Shown: piece after piece, positions 55,028 through 62,912 of the stretch
Numbering within the stretch: the first letter of the stretch is position 1
How the letters are laid out: every line of letters starts with the position of its first letter
Assembly (NCBI RefSeq): GCF_014193845.1
Contig: NZ_JACHZX010000002.1
Location: 744,001 to 808,000, forward strand
Source: Sphingomonas sp. BK345
GTDB lineage: Bacteria > Pseudomonadota > Alphaproteobacteria > Sphingomonadales > Sphingomonadaceae
Direction: 5' to 3'
Length of the DNA stretch: 64,000 nt
The notes under the pieces: generated by a model
Databases searched by the model: none
Seen by the model: the letters and a program-made list of their open reading frames with translations, nothing else
What the model was told of the DNA's origin: nothing
Made by a program: the position numbers and the translations under genes

Positions 55028-55533
55028 TGCACGCTCCTCAATCGCGGCCGTTCACCCTCCCGGAGGAGGGTAGCCAGTCGGTCGCGCGCCCGGGATATGC
55101 GCGACATCACCGTGCCCAGCGGCACGCCGACAACGGCAGCGACCTCCGCATAGGGCAGGCCCTCGACCGATACGAGGAGCAGCACCGTTCGCTGCTCCTC
55201 GGGCAACGCATCAAGGGCGCGCAGCAGGTCGCGGTGGTGTAGGCCTGTTTCCTGATCGGCCGGACGGCCGAGCGTGGCGTCGTCCACGAGGTGGAGCGGA
55301 ACCGCTGTGCCTCGCCGGCTATGCTGCCGCTGATGGTCGACCAACAGATTGTGCAGGATCGTATAGACCCATGGGCGCACCTCCGCCCCGCGTCGTTGTC
55401 GCCAGCGCCCGACCGCGCGCTCGAGACAATCCTGCACCACGTCATCTGCCATTGCCCGATCGCGCAACCACGACCGGGCATAGCGGCGCAGACCGGGGAT
55501 CAGGGGCTCGATCGCGGCGGCAAGCGGGTCCAT
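55024..55533 (-). CDS. ECF RNA polymerase sigma factor, 169 aa
   Basis: Region 2 holds RDRAMADDVVQDCLERA (residues 24-40) and region 4 ends with VVGVPLGTVMSRISRARDRL, the pattern of a sigma-70 ECF factor. It is the third gene in an operon with DUF305 and YncE-like genes and is followed by its anti-sigma. It likely directs stress genes, possibly including its own operon. Confidence 0.85.
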   Translation of the reverse strand: MDPLAAAIEPLIPGLRRYARSWLRDRAMADDVVQDCLERAVGRWRQRRGAEVRPWVYTILHNLLVDHQRQHSRRGTAVPLHLVDDATLGRPADQETGLHHRDLLRALDALPEEQRTVLLLVSVEGLPYAEVAAVVGVPLGTVMSRISRARDRLATLLREGERPRLRSVQ

Positions 55534-55534
55534 G

Positions 55535-56974
55535 TCAGTCGCGCTGTACCTGCACGATGCGTCCCGGCGCGCCGTTCACCACCTCAGCGACCGCCAGAAA
55601 ACGGCGGGGCGTCGCGGTGCTGCCTTGAACGATCTGCCGGATCGGACCCGACGCGTTGACGATCGCCGCACCCGCCGGGTTGCTCATGAAGTTGGCAAGC
55701 GGCTCTACAGCGCCGCTACCATCCGCGTTGGCGGTCAGCACGAGCATGTAGGGCTTCTTGGGCTGCAAACCGGTAACGGCACTCTGCACGACCTGAATGA
55801 TGCCTTGGTCGAAGAGGGTGATGCTGCTTGCCGCACCCTTGCCGCCGATCGGCCCCATAGTCAGATGCAACGCCTTGCCGGCCGTGCCGAGCGGCTGGAG
55901 ATTGTCGGTGCCGGGGCCTGTCGGAACAGCGTTCGGCACATAGGCGATCGCCTGCGGTGCCTGTCCGACCGGCACGGTAGCGACGACCGTGTTGCCAGCG
56001 GTGTCGATCGCGGCCAGCTCATCGGCATTCTCCAGCCCGACATAGATGCGCCGACCGTCGCCGGACGGCCAGACACCGTGCGGCATCTTGCCGACTGGAA
56101 TGGTTGCCACCAGCGTGAAGTCGGACGTGCGGAACACCTTCACCGCATTCTCCCCGCCGACCGTCACATAGGCGAACTGCCCCTTGGCCGTGCGGGCGAA
56201 GTTGACGTGATTGGTGATCGGCCCGGTATCCAGCACCTTGAGGATTGTGAAGGGTGGCCTGGCATCGAATGCGACCGTCTTGCCGATGTCCTTTAGCGTA
56301 AACCACGCCTGCTTGCCGTCCGGCGTCGCGGCGATGTTGGGGCAGAATGGGCTCGGCTGCGCCACCTGTCCGACCTGCGCGTGGGTCGCGACATCGAACA
56401 CGGCCAGCACCGGATTGAACGAGGAACAGACATAGCCGTATCGACCATCGGGCGAGAAGATCGTCATGCCCGGACCACCGGGCGTCTTGATGCGGCCCGT
56501 CTCCTTGTACGTCGTAGGATCGAGCACGGCGATATAGTCCTCGCCACGTACCGTGACCCAGACTTCCTTGCCGTCGGGCGTGAAAAACGCCTCGTGCGGA
56601 CTGCGCCCGACATAGGTCGTGTGCTTGACGGTGTTGGTGGCGGTGTCGATCCACGACACGGCGTTCGATCCGATCGACACGACCGCCAAGGTCTTCCCGT
56701 CCGGTGAGAAACCGAGGCCGTGGACCAGCACCTGTCCCTTGTAGAGCGGGGAGAAGTTCATCGGCTGCGGATCGCCGAGCTTGATGACGCCGAGCAGCCG
56801 GTTGTCGGCCGGGTCCGTCACCGACACCGTGTTGGAGAATTGTTCGGATGCATAGACGCGGTCGCGGTGGCTGACGGGCACATCCCTCGCGTTCCACGGC
56901 GCCTGCTGTGCCATGGCAATGCCCGGTGCGGCGCTCATCAGTAAGGCGGCCGAGCGCAGGAAGGTCCGGATCAT
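55535..56974 (-). CDS. YncE-like beta-propeller protein, exported, 479 aa
   Basis: Signal peptide at residues 1-22 (ends AMAQQ), then propeller repeats with the YVTN-type pattern (VYASEQFSNTVSVTDPADN, then VSIGSNAVSWIDTATNT), and a distinct C-terminal domain with KGAASSITLFDQGIIQ. Periplasmic propellers of this kind bind small ligands or metals. It is one base from the sigma gene and one base from the DUF305 gene. Confidence 0.75.
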   Translation of the reverse strand: MIRTFLRSAALLMSAAPGIAMAQQAPWNARDVPVSHRDRVYASEQFSNTVSVTDPADNRLLGVIKLGDPQPMNFSPLYKGQVLVHGLGFSPDGKTLAVVSIGSNAVSWIDTATNTVKHTTYVGRSPHEAFFTPDGKEVWVTVRGEDYIAVLDPTTYKETGRIKTPGGPGMTIFSPDGRYGYVCSSFNPVLAVFDVATHAQVGQVAQPSPFCPNIAATPDGKQAWFTLKDIGKTVAFDARPPFTILKVLDTGPITNHVNFARTAKGQFAYVTVGGENAVKVFRTSDFTLVATIPVGKMPHGVWPSGDGRRIYVGLENADELAAIDTAGNTVVATVPVGQAPQAIAYVPNAVPTGPGTDNLQPLGTAGKALHLTMGPIGGKGAASSITLFDQGIIQVVQSAVTGLQPKKPYMLVLTANADGSGAVEPLANFMSNPAGAAIVNASGPIRQIVQGSTATPRRFLAVAEVVNGAPGRIVQVQRD

Positions 56975-56975
56975 G

Positions 56976-57389
56976 TCAGTGCTCCATATGGCTGTGGTGG
57001 CCGCCGCCCTGCGTCGGGGCTGGCGTCGAAGGGGGTAGCGGCTGACCGATCGCCAGCTTCATGGCGGCGATCTCCTGCTGCTGATCAATGATGATCTCCT
57101 GCGCGATGCGCTTGAGCTGCTCGTTGTGGCCGTAGCGAAGCTCCGCCACCGCCATATCGATGGCACCCTGATGATGCGGAAGCATCATCGTGACGAAGTC
57201 GCGGTCGACGTCGCCGGACGGCTTGACCATCATGCCCGCCATCATCCGGTCCATCGCGGCAGTCACCATGCTGGCGTAACCACCGGCAGGGGCGGCCGCG
57301 ACTGCGCCTGTGAGCAGGGCCGAAGCAGTCAGACCGAGCATCCAATATCGTCTACGCATAAGCCTCCGGCGCATCAGTCCTGAAAGCAT
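56976..57389 (-). CDS. DUF305 family exported protein, 137 aa
   Basis: Signal-like N-terminus, then MMLPHHQGAIDMAVAEL, the DUF305 hallmark, and a His-rich end (GGGHHSHMEH). DUF305 proteins are often linked to copper and other metals. First gene of the DUF305-YncE-sigma-anti-sigma operon. Start at ATG 57389; internal Met residues 6 or 11 are alternatives. Confidence 0.75.
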   Translation of the reverse strand: MLSGLMRRRLMRRRYWMLGLTASALLTGAVAAAPAGGYASMVTAAMDRMMAGMMVKPSGDVDRDFVTMMLPHHQGAIDMAVAELRYGHNEQLKRIAQEIIIDQQQEIAAMKLAIGQPLPPSTPAPTQGGGHHSHMEH

Positions 57390-57717
57390 AGACGACGCTC
57401 GTCCGGGTTTATTCCATGGGTGAGCCGGTTATCAGCCTTCCCGATTGGGAAGGATGATCGGGACGACTGACGGCAGAACGGAACGCTGGACGGCAAGGAA
57501 GGTGCTGTTTTCACGAAATGTGTTCCCGATTGCCTTCTCCCTAAACTGGCCGTTGGTAACGAAGAAACGGGAATCCCAATGCGCGTGCCAGAAAAACGAC
57601 CGGTTTTCTGGCGGTTGCTGATTTTGCCTCGTCAACGCATTCCACCAATCGGAAAACCCGTTGCGGAAACCACTGGCATATTGCAGGCTGTCGGATGTCT
57701 TTTCTGGCGGGGTAACA
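57390..57717. other. Gap with probable res site of the first recombinase
   Basis: No gene is supported. TTTTCTGGCGGT near 57602 and TTTTCTGGCGGG near 57700 are repeated before the recombinase start, as recombinase sub-sites often are. Promoters of the recombinase (plus strand) and of the DUF305 operon (minus strand) must lie here. Confidence 0.4.
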
Positions 57718-58362
57718 ATGCTCATTGGATATATGAGGGTGTCCAAAGCTGACGGGTCACAGACGCTGGCACCCCAGCGCGATGCGTTGCTCTCTGCCGG
57801 CGTCGATCCCTCGCGGATTTACGAAGACCTTGCGTCGGGGCGGCACGACGCCCGCCCCGGTCTAACCGCGTGCCTGAAGGCACTGCAACCCGGCAACACA
57901 CTCGTCCTCTGGAAGCTCGATCGCCTTGGGCGCGATCTTCGCCATCTGGTCGTCACGGCCGAGGCGCTGCGCGAACGCGGCATCGGCCTGAAGGTGCTGG
58001 CGGGTGCCGGCGCGCAGATCGACACCACGACCGCCAACGGTCGCCTCGCCTTCGGCATCTTCGCAGCGTTCGCCGAGTTCGAGCGCGAGCTCATCGCCGA
58101 GCGGACACAGGCGGGACTTGCCGCGGCACGGGCACGGGGACGGATGGGCGGTCGGCCTCGCAAGATGGACAAGGCCACCCTCGCGATGGCGATGGCTGCA
58201 ATGTCCGATCGCAACGCAGTCGCAGCCGATGTCGCGCGCCGCCTCGGCATGACGACCACGACACTCTATATGTACGTGAATGGTGACGGCACGCCCAAGG
58301 CGCCCGGCCAGGCGCTGCTCGATGGCGTGCCGTACCGCAAAGAACGACTGCGCGCCGCGTGA
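57718..58362 (+). CDS. Serine recombinase, Tn3 resolvase family, 214 aa
   Basis: Catalytic Ser9 in MLIGYMRVSKADGSQ, then KLDRLGRDLRHLV and ANGRLAFGIFAAFAEFERELIAERT, and a C-terminal helix-turn-helix (AADVARRLGMTTTTLYMYV). It resolves cointegrates or inverts DNA. Start at ATG 57718. The end lies 23 bases before the opposite-strand transposase. Intact. Confidence 0.85.
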   Translation: MLIGYMRVSKADGSQTLAPQRDALLSAGVDPSRIYEDLASGRHDARPGLTACLKALQPGNTLVLWKLDRLGRDLRHLVVTAEALRERGIGLKVLAGAGAQIDTTTANGRLAFGIFAAFAEFERELIAERTQAGLAAARARGRMGGRPRKMDKATLAMAMAAMSDRNAVAADVARRLGMTTTTLYMYVNGDGTPKAPGQALLDGVPYRKERLRAA

Positions 58363-58385
58363 CCGTGCGCAAAGCCCATCAGCGA

Positions 58386-59819
58386 TCAGGCATATCGTCG
58401 CGGTGGCGAGACGATCACATCATGCTCGATCGACCGGGCCGATATGGCCGCCGGGGTCAACGCTGCTGGAATGCACCTGCCTCGTCTGGGCTTGTCGGTC
58501 AGACGCTGTGGTCGCGCCAGGATCATCAGGTTCATCACGACCGCGCCAATCAGGAATTCCTCCTCCGCTCCGCGGATGCCACGCAGGTGAAGTCGCCGCA
58601 TGCCATGCTTGCCTTTGGCGTCGGCGAAGAACCGCTCGACCCCGCGCCGCAATCGCATGGATCGCTTGAAGAGCCCGGTTTCCAGTTCGGCCCTAGCGAG
58701 ATCCCGGGCGTCCTCATTGTCGAGACGAACCAGTGTGCGACGACGGGCCTTCGTGCATGTCTTCCGAAGCACGCAGCCTTCGCAGTCCCGTGCATCGGCA
58801 GCATAGCGGTGTACGCCAGTGCGCAGGTGGAAGGTGTAGTGCCGGAGCGTCTTGCCGATCGGACAGGTGAAGCTGTCGGTGTCGCGATCATAGCTGAATG
58901 CCGTTCGCGGCAGCTTGCCCTTCGTCTGCTGCGTGCGGTCGATCACCGGGACGTGCGGGATCGCGCCTTGGTCGCGTACGAAACCGAGGAAGCCGGCGCT
59001 GCCATAGGCCTTGTCTGCAGCAATCCGCTTGGGGTGATAGTCAAAGCGATCGGCGGCTCGTCCGAGCATGACACGGCCGGCATCGACCTCCTCGGCAAAG
59101 AGCGCCGGCGTCGCTTCGACGTCGAGCGCGACGCCGCTCGGCGTGTCGACCAGCGCATTCAGTGCATAGCCGAACCGCGCGCGCCCCGGGCGTGCCGACC
59201 AGGCTGCGGCGGGATCGGTTCGCGATACACCCTCGAAATCCTTCGAGCCGCCAGGTTTTGTGCTGATACTACCCTGATCGGCCAGCCACTCCCGGACAGG
59301 ACGACCGGCGTTCGCTACGTAGGGCAAATAGCCAGGTACGGTCTTGCGCTGCCAGCACGCATCAGCCTCGATGAACGAGGCATCAATCGCGGCGTCCTTG
59401 CCTCCGACCAAGCCCTTCCCGATGCAGCGGCGAACCGTGGCCTCGAACAGCTGCCGGAAGACGCCGGCATCGCGAAAGCGTCCGTGCCGGTTTTTGCTGA
59501 AGGTCGAGTGGTGCGGAACCTTGTCCCCCGGCGTGAGACGGCAGAACCAGCGATAGGCGAGATTGTAGCGCAGCTCCTCGCACAGACGCCGCTCGGACGT
59601 GATCGCGTAGATGCGGCCGATCAGGGTCATGCGGATGAGGAGTTCGGGGTCGATCGACGGCCGACCTCGCGCGCTGTAATGATCAGCCAGCGCTTCTCTC
59701 AGCTCGCCCGTATCGAGACATTGATCGATACGACGCAACAGGTGGTTTGCGGGCAACAAGGCTTCTATGGTGCGACGGGACGCCCCTTCCCGCCCACCGC
59801 GACAGGCTGGTCCCATCAT
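58386..59819 (-). CDS. IS1182-family transposase, 477 aa
   Basis: LPANHLLRRIDQCLDTGELR at the start, MTLIGRIYAITSERRLCEEL, the DDE acids in KDAAIDASFIEADACW and DKAYGSAGFL, a DCEGCVLRKTC zinc-like motif, and RGVERFFADAKGKHGM with the Glu near the C-terminus, all typical of IS1182. Start at ATG 59819 (Met-Met); the frame extends to 60047 but the extension is upstream sequence. The coding region looks intact. An IS end matching 48559 lies about 55 bases outside its start; no matching end was found on its other side. Confidence 0.85.
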   Translation of the reverse strand: MMGPACRGGREGASRRTIEALLPANHLLRRIDQCLDTGELREALADHYSARGRPSIDPELLIRMTLIGRIYAITSERRLCEELRYNLAYRWFCRLTPGDKVPHHSTFSKNRHGRFRDAGVFRQLFEATVRRCIGKGLVGGKDAAIDASFIEADACWQRKTVPGYLPYVANAGRPVREWLADQGSISTKPGGSKDFEGVSRTDPAAAWSARPGRARFGYALNALVDTPSGVALDVEATPALFAEEVDAGRVMLGRAADRFDYHPKRIAADKAYGSAGFLGFVRDQGAIPHVPVIDRTQQTKGKLPRTAFSYDRDTDSFTCPIGKTLRHYTFHLRTGVHRYAADARDCEGCVLRKTCTKARRRTLVRLDNEDARDLARAELETGLFKRSMRLRRGVERFFADAKGKHGMRRLHLRGIRGAEEEFLIGAVVMNLMILARPQRLTDKPRRGRCIPAALTPAAISARSIEHDVIVSPPRRYA

Positions 59820-59874
59820 AGCGGCGCTCCTCACGGTAGGAGTGAAACGAAGGAGCACCCCGGCATGTCCGGTA

Positions 59875-59894
59875 TTTTTCAACAGGCCCGATCG
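59875..59894 (-). repeat. IS-end-like inverted repeat, right copy
   Basis: TTTTTCAACAG followed by GCCCGATCG; inverted match to 48559-48578 at 18 of 20 positions. Lies just upstream of the transposase start and is probably the IS1182 end on that side. Confidence 0.55.
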
Positions 59895-60008
59895 ATTTTG
59901 ATGCGCGGCCATGTGATAACGTGTAGCAAGGTCCAGCGCCTTATCAAAACACTTTCTCAATTGTCTGTAGTTGTGGTAGGCGTGGAAGATGAGTTTTGAG
60001 ACAACCTC

Positions 60009-60593
60009 ATGCTGATCGGCTACGCCCGGGTGTCGACGCCCGAACAAGATTTGACGCCCCAGCTCGACGCATTGCGGGACGCCGGCTGCGAGCGAACCTT
60101 CTCCGACAAGGCGAGTGGCGCCAAGGCGAACCGCGCTGGCTTGGCGGCGGCACTATCGCACGCTCGCGCCGGCGATGTGCTGGTGGTCTGGAAGCTCGAC
60201 CGGCTCGGCCGAACAATGAAGGGGCTTGTCGACTTGGCTGCCGAGCTGGCCGGACGCGGTATAGGTCTTCGCTCGATCACTGACGGGATCGACACCGCAG
60301 GAACAGCCGGCAAGCTCGTCTTCCACATCCTGGCTGCGATGGCGGAAATGGAGCGCGACCTGAATCGTGAGCGCACCACTGCGGCGCTGATCGTGGCACG
60401 GCGTGAGGGAAGGGTAGGCGGGCGTAAAACCGTAATGACGCCCAAACGGCTAGAGGCAGCACGAAAGCTTTTCGCTTCCGGGATGACCATTCGCGAGATC
60501 GCACCAACGATCGGCGTTTCGGTCCCTACGCTGTATCGCCATCTGCCAGCACCAGAGCAGGAAGTCATAGGTGCAGAGGTGACGGCCGACTAA
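60009..60593 (+). CDS. Second serine recombinase, Tn3 resolvase family, 194 aa
   Basis: Catalytic Ser9 in MLIGYARVSTPEQD, KLDRLGRTMKGLV, then FHILAAMAEMERDLNRERT, and a C-terminal helix-turn-helix (GMTIREIAPTIGVSVPTLYRH). It differs in sequence from the recombinase at 57718. The 110 bases upstream hold repeated and dyad sequence of the type expected at a res site. Intact. Confidence 0.85.
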   Translation: MLIGYARVSTPEQDLTPQLDALRDAGCERTFSDKASGAKANRAGLAAALSHARAGDVLVVWKLDRLGRTMKGLVDLAAELAGRGIGLRSITDGIDTAGTAGKLVFHILAAMAEMERDLNRERTTAALIVARREGRVGGRKTVMTPKRLEAARKLFASGMTIREIAPTIGVSVPTLYRHLPAPEQEVIGAEVTAD

Positions 60594-60889
60594 TGTAGCC
60601 ACGCTTTGCTGTGCGGGCGGAAAGCCTGCATCCCTCATTCGTATACCTGATGTCGTGCCCACCCAACACAGGCCGGACTCGCTTACGGTTCGTTGCGCCG
60701 CGTTGCGGCGTTAGGACATCGCCAATTGCCACTTCGCTGCTACCGCGGCCATGCGGAATAGTGAAGGGCAAGCAGTGGCTCTCCGCCGCGATCGAGCAGC
60801 TTATAGCGGCCAAGGCCTTAGTAGGCACAGATAGTGTTGAAGTTCCGGTCAATGGCTAGCCGGCACTTGTCAATCGTCGGCGTTTGACG

Positions 60890-61108
60890 TCAGTATTGTG
60901 TCCCCATGGTGTTGGTTTTGCACCAGATGGCATGCCGTGCTCTCATCTGGGCCGCGGCAGCGAGCAGCATTTCCACTTCCTCAGGCGTAACCCGGAGCAG
61001 GAAAGGGATGATGACCCGCAGCAATCCAATCAACTGAACAACACGCCCGCTACAATCGCTGGTAGCGCTTGGATGAGCGCGATTGAGATGATGAACAAGG
61101 CGCGTCAT
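60890..61108 (-). CDS. Doubtful small protein, 72 aa
   Basis: The ATG at 61108 overlaps the stop of the gene at 61105-61638 (ATGA), which favours translation. A hydrophobic stretch (VVQLIGLLRVIIPFLLRV) is followed by TPEEVEMLLAAA, a pattern found in tyrosine recombinases; it might be a recombinase fragment. Nothing else supports it. The bases between 60594 and 60889 hold no gene that I can see. Confidence 0.3.
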   Translation of the reverse strand: MTRLVHHLNRAHPSATSDCSGRVVQLIGLLRVIIPFLLRVTPEEVEMLLAAAAQMRARHAIWCKTNTMGTQY

Positions 61109-61638
61109 CGTGAAGAGTCCTTCGGCGATGCGACAGCGATGATCGTGATGAAGATAACTAGAACGAGAATAATAGCGATAAGACCATCGCCGGTCTCCTC
61201 CGAAAGCCAGCTATACAGCCAAGCAGCCGAGCTCACCGCGACGGTCGCCTGTATCAGATGTGTGGCCAAACGACTTTTTGTAGCCGGTACGCGCCAGCGG
61301 TCGACCATTGATCGTACCAAGGCAAGCTTTGCTGCGGAGATGCCCGTTGCGTATGCAGCTGCGACCTCCCCCTGACCGAGCTTGGCACCTTTGAGCCTGT
61401 AGAGCACGGCGTACCGGCGGATCGCCTCTAGTCGCTCGTTCGCGAGCTTGCTGACAGGGCGGTGGCCGAACACAAGTGCCTTGAAGCGGTGGGCGCGTCC
61501 GCCGGTGCGAAGCGAGCGGGCATCGTCGCTTCTGGAAACAAGCACTGCCTGCCGCTCAAGCTCTTCCAGTTGAAGAGGACGGGTTGAGGTGACCGCGCAG
61601 CCGGCGCTGATTGCGAGTTCCAGGTCGAGATAGGCCAT
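61105..61638 (-). CDS. Small membrane protein of unknown function, 177 aa
   Basis: Starts at ATG 61638 with AGGAG eight bases upstream. A soluble N-terminal part rich in Arg and Ala is followed by two membrane segments (about 125-142 and 150-168). No family recognised. The last bases overlap a doubtful downstream frame. Confidence 0.55.
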   Translation of the reverse strand: MAYLDLELAISAGCAVTSTRPLQLEELERQAVLVSRSDDARSLRTGGRAHRFKALVFGHRPVSKLANERLEAIRRYAVLYRLKGAKLGQGEVAAAYATGISAAKLALVRSMVDRWRVPATKSRLATHLIQATVAVSSAAWLYSWLSEETGDGLIAIILVLVIFITIIAVASPKDSSR

Positions 61639-61809
61639 GGGACGGCTCCTTTCGATGATCTGGATACGTCGTGCTCACTCGGGCGATTAGACAGTGAAGC
61701 GGCACTTCATTCTTGCTTGCAGCGACGGCAATCGGACGTGTGCGGCGTTCTGCATGGAGTATGCGCGAGCCGGCGGACGCCCAAATAGGTGTGCCGCCGG
61801 GTCGAGGTA

Positions 61810-62451
61810 TCACGCCGCCTGGTCGGTCAGGAGCGCTGAGGGCGGGGAACGCAGCTGGTGGATCTCCGCAGAGCTTCTATCCTCCCGTAGTAGAGCCCGA
61901 GCGGTGTCCACCAGCACCAGCCAGGCTCCGGCGAGGAGTGCGACGTCCTTGAGCACGAGGCGACCGGCACCGGACAGGTAGGGGAAGCCGTGCTGCGCGT
62001 CGCCCAGCGCCGGCACCCATGCCTCGGGCGTCGTGACGAGGAAGGACAGCGTCACGAACGGCGTAGCGAAGGCGAGGGCGGCGCCAACGAGGCCGATGCG
62101 CCGCGAGAACAGGCCGGCAAGGGTCAGACCGCCAATGACCAGCTCGACCGTGCCTAGGCCGGTCGAGAAATCATAGGTACGATTGGCCGCCTGCCACGTC
62201 CGCTCCGCGGGCTTCAGCTCGCCTTCGTGGGTGAGATGCGCCTTGTACTCGGTCGGGTGCTCGTAGAAGAACGACATCACCGGGCTGTTGGCGACGAATG
62301 GCGTGATGCTGTCCGCCTCGTAGGGCACGAACTTTAGCGCCCCGATCCAGAGAAAGATGATGGCGATGGCGACCTTCATGGCGCCGATGCCGATGCGGTA
62401 GGAGCGCGGCGCGGCGATCGCCGTTAGGCCGCCGCGGATGAGCGTGTTCAT
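61810..62451 (-). CDS. DUF417 (YkgB-like) membrane protein, 213 aa
   Basis: Four membrane segments and the DUF417 block IIFLWIGALKFVPYEADSIT followed by PFVANSPVMSF. YkgB proteins respond to hypochlorite and related oxidants in E. coli. It lies 15 bases after an AhpD-like gene on the same strand, a common pairing for oxidative stress. Start at ATG 62451. Function inferred. Confidence 0.8.
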   Translation of the reverse strand: MNTLIRGGLTAIAAPRSYRIGIGAMKVAIAIIFLWIGALKFVPYEADSITPFVANSPVMSFFYEHPTEYKAHLTHEGELKPAERTWQAANRTYDFSTGLGTVELVIGGLTLAGLFSRRIGLVGAALAFATPFVTLSFLVTTPEAWVPALGDAQHGFPYLSGAGRLVLKDVALLAGAWLVLVDTARALLREDRSSAEIHQLRSPPSALLTDQAA

Positions 62452-62466
62452 GCTTGTTACTCCCGT

Positions 62467-62805
62467 TCAGGCGGCCGCGAACGCGTCGAGCGTCCGGGTC
62501 GAGTAGACCAGTGCGGCGCCAGCGTTGATGGCGGTGGCGACGCCGAGCGCCTCGGCGAGCTCGCCCTCGGTGATGCCGAGCTTTCTGGCCTCGGCCGAGT
62601 GGACGGTGATGCAGCCGTCGCAGCGCAGGCTGATCGCTACGGCGAGCGCGATCAGCTCGCGGGTCTTAGCGTCCAGGTGGCCGGTCTTGGCGCCGGCGCC
62701 GCTCAGCGCGGCGTAGCCCTTGACGGTGTCCGGGCTTAGCTTGGCGATCTCGCCCACTCCGGCGAGGACCTGACCGCGGTAGTTGTTCCAGTCGAGCATT
62801 GACAT
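62467..62805 (-). CDS. Carboxymuconolactone decarboxylase / AhpD-like protein, 112 aa
   Basis: AhpD-type CxxC-x3-H motif in RCDGCITVHS (about residues 68-77), and TRELIALAVAISLRC before it. These proteins reduce peroxides or handle thiols. Start chosen at ATG 62805 with GGAGG six bases upstream; longer upstream frames are not supported. The ribosome-binding site lies inside an 11-bp inverted repeat. Divergent from the AraC gene that probably controls it. Confidence 0.8.
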   Translation of the reverse strand: MSMLDWNNYRGQVLAGVGEIAKLSPDTVKGYAALSGAGAKTGHLDAKTRELIALAVAISLRCDGCITVHSAEARKLGITEGELAEALGVATAINAGAALVYSTRTLDAFAAA

Positions 62806-62807
62806 CT

Positions 62808-62837
62808 TAGCCTCCATCTCCGTGTTGATGGAGGCTA
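62808..62837. promoter_or_regulatory. Inverted repeat over the AhpD-like gene's ribosome-binding site
   Basis: TAGCCTCCATC (62808-62818) and GATGGAGGCTA (62827-62837) are a perfect 11-bp inverted repeat with an 8-base spacer. On the minus strand the first-encoded part includes GGAGG just before the ATG. It is either an operator for the AraC protein or an RNA hairpin that hides the ribosome-binding site. Confidence 0.6.
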
Positions 62838-62912
62838 TCTGGGCCGGTGCGTTGCTCGGCGGCATGGCCGCGCGGTGCATCGTCATGTCCGCGCGGATCA
62901 AAGGAGCGGAAG

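Noticed and set aside
57432..57746. Minus-strand frame of 104 aa before the first recombinase
   Set aside because: Overlaps the likely res site and recombinase start; no recognisable product.
58359..59999. Long plus-strand open frame, 546 aa
   Set aside because: Antisense to the intact IS1182 transposase.
60565..60859. Two overlapping frames (95 aa minus, 82 aa plus)
   Set aside because: Neither has a ribosome-binding site or similarity to any family I know; the two exclude each other.
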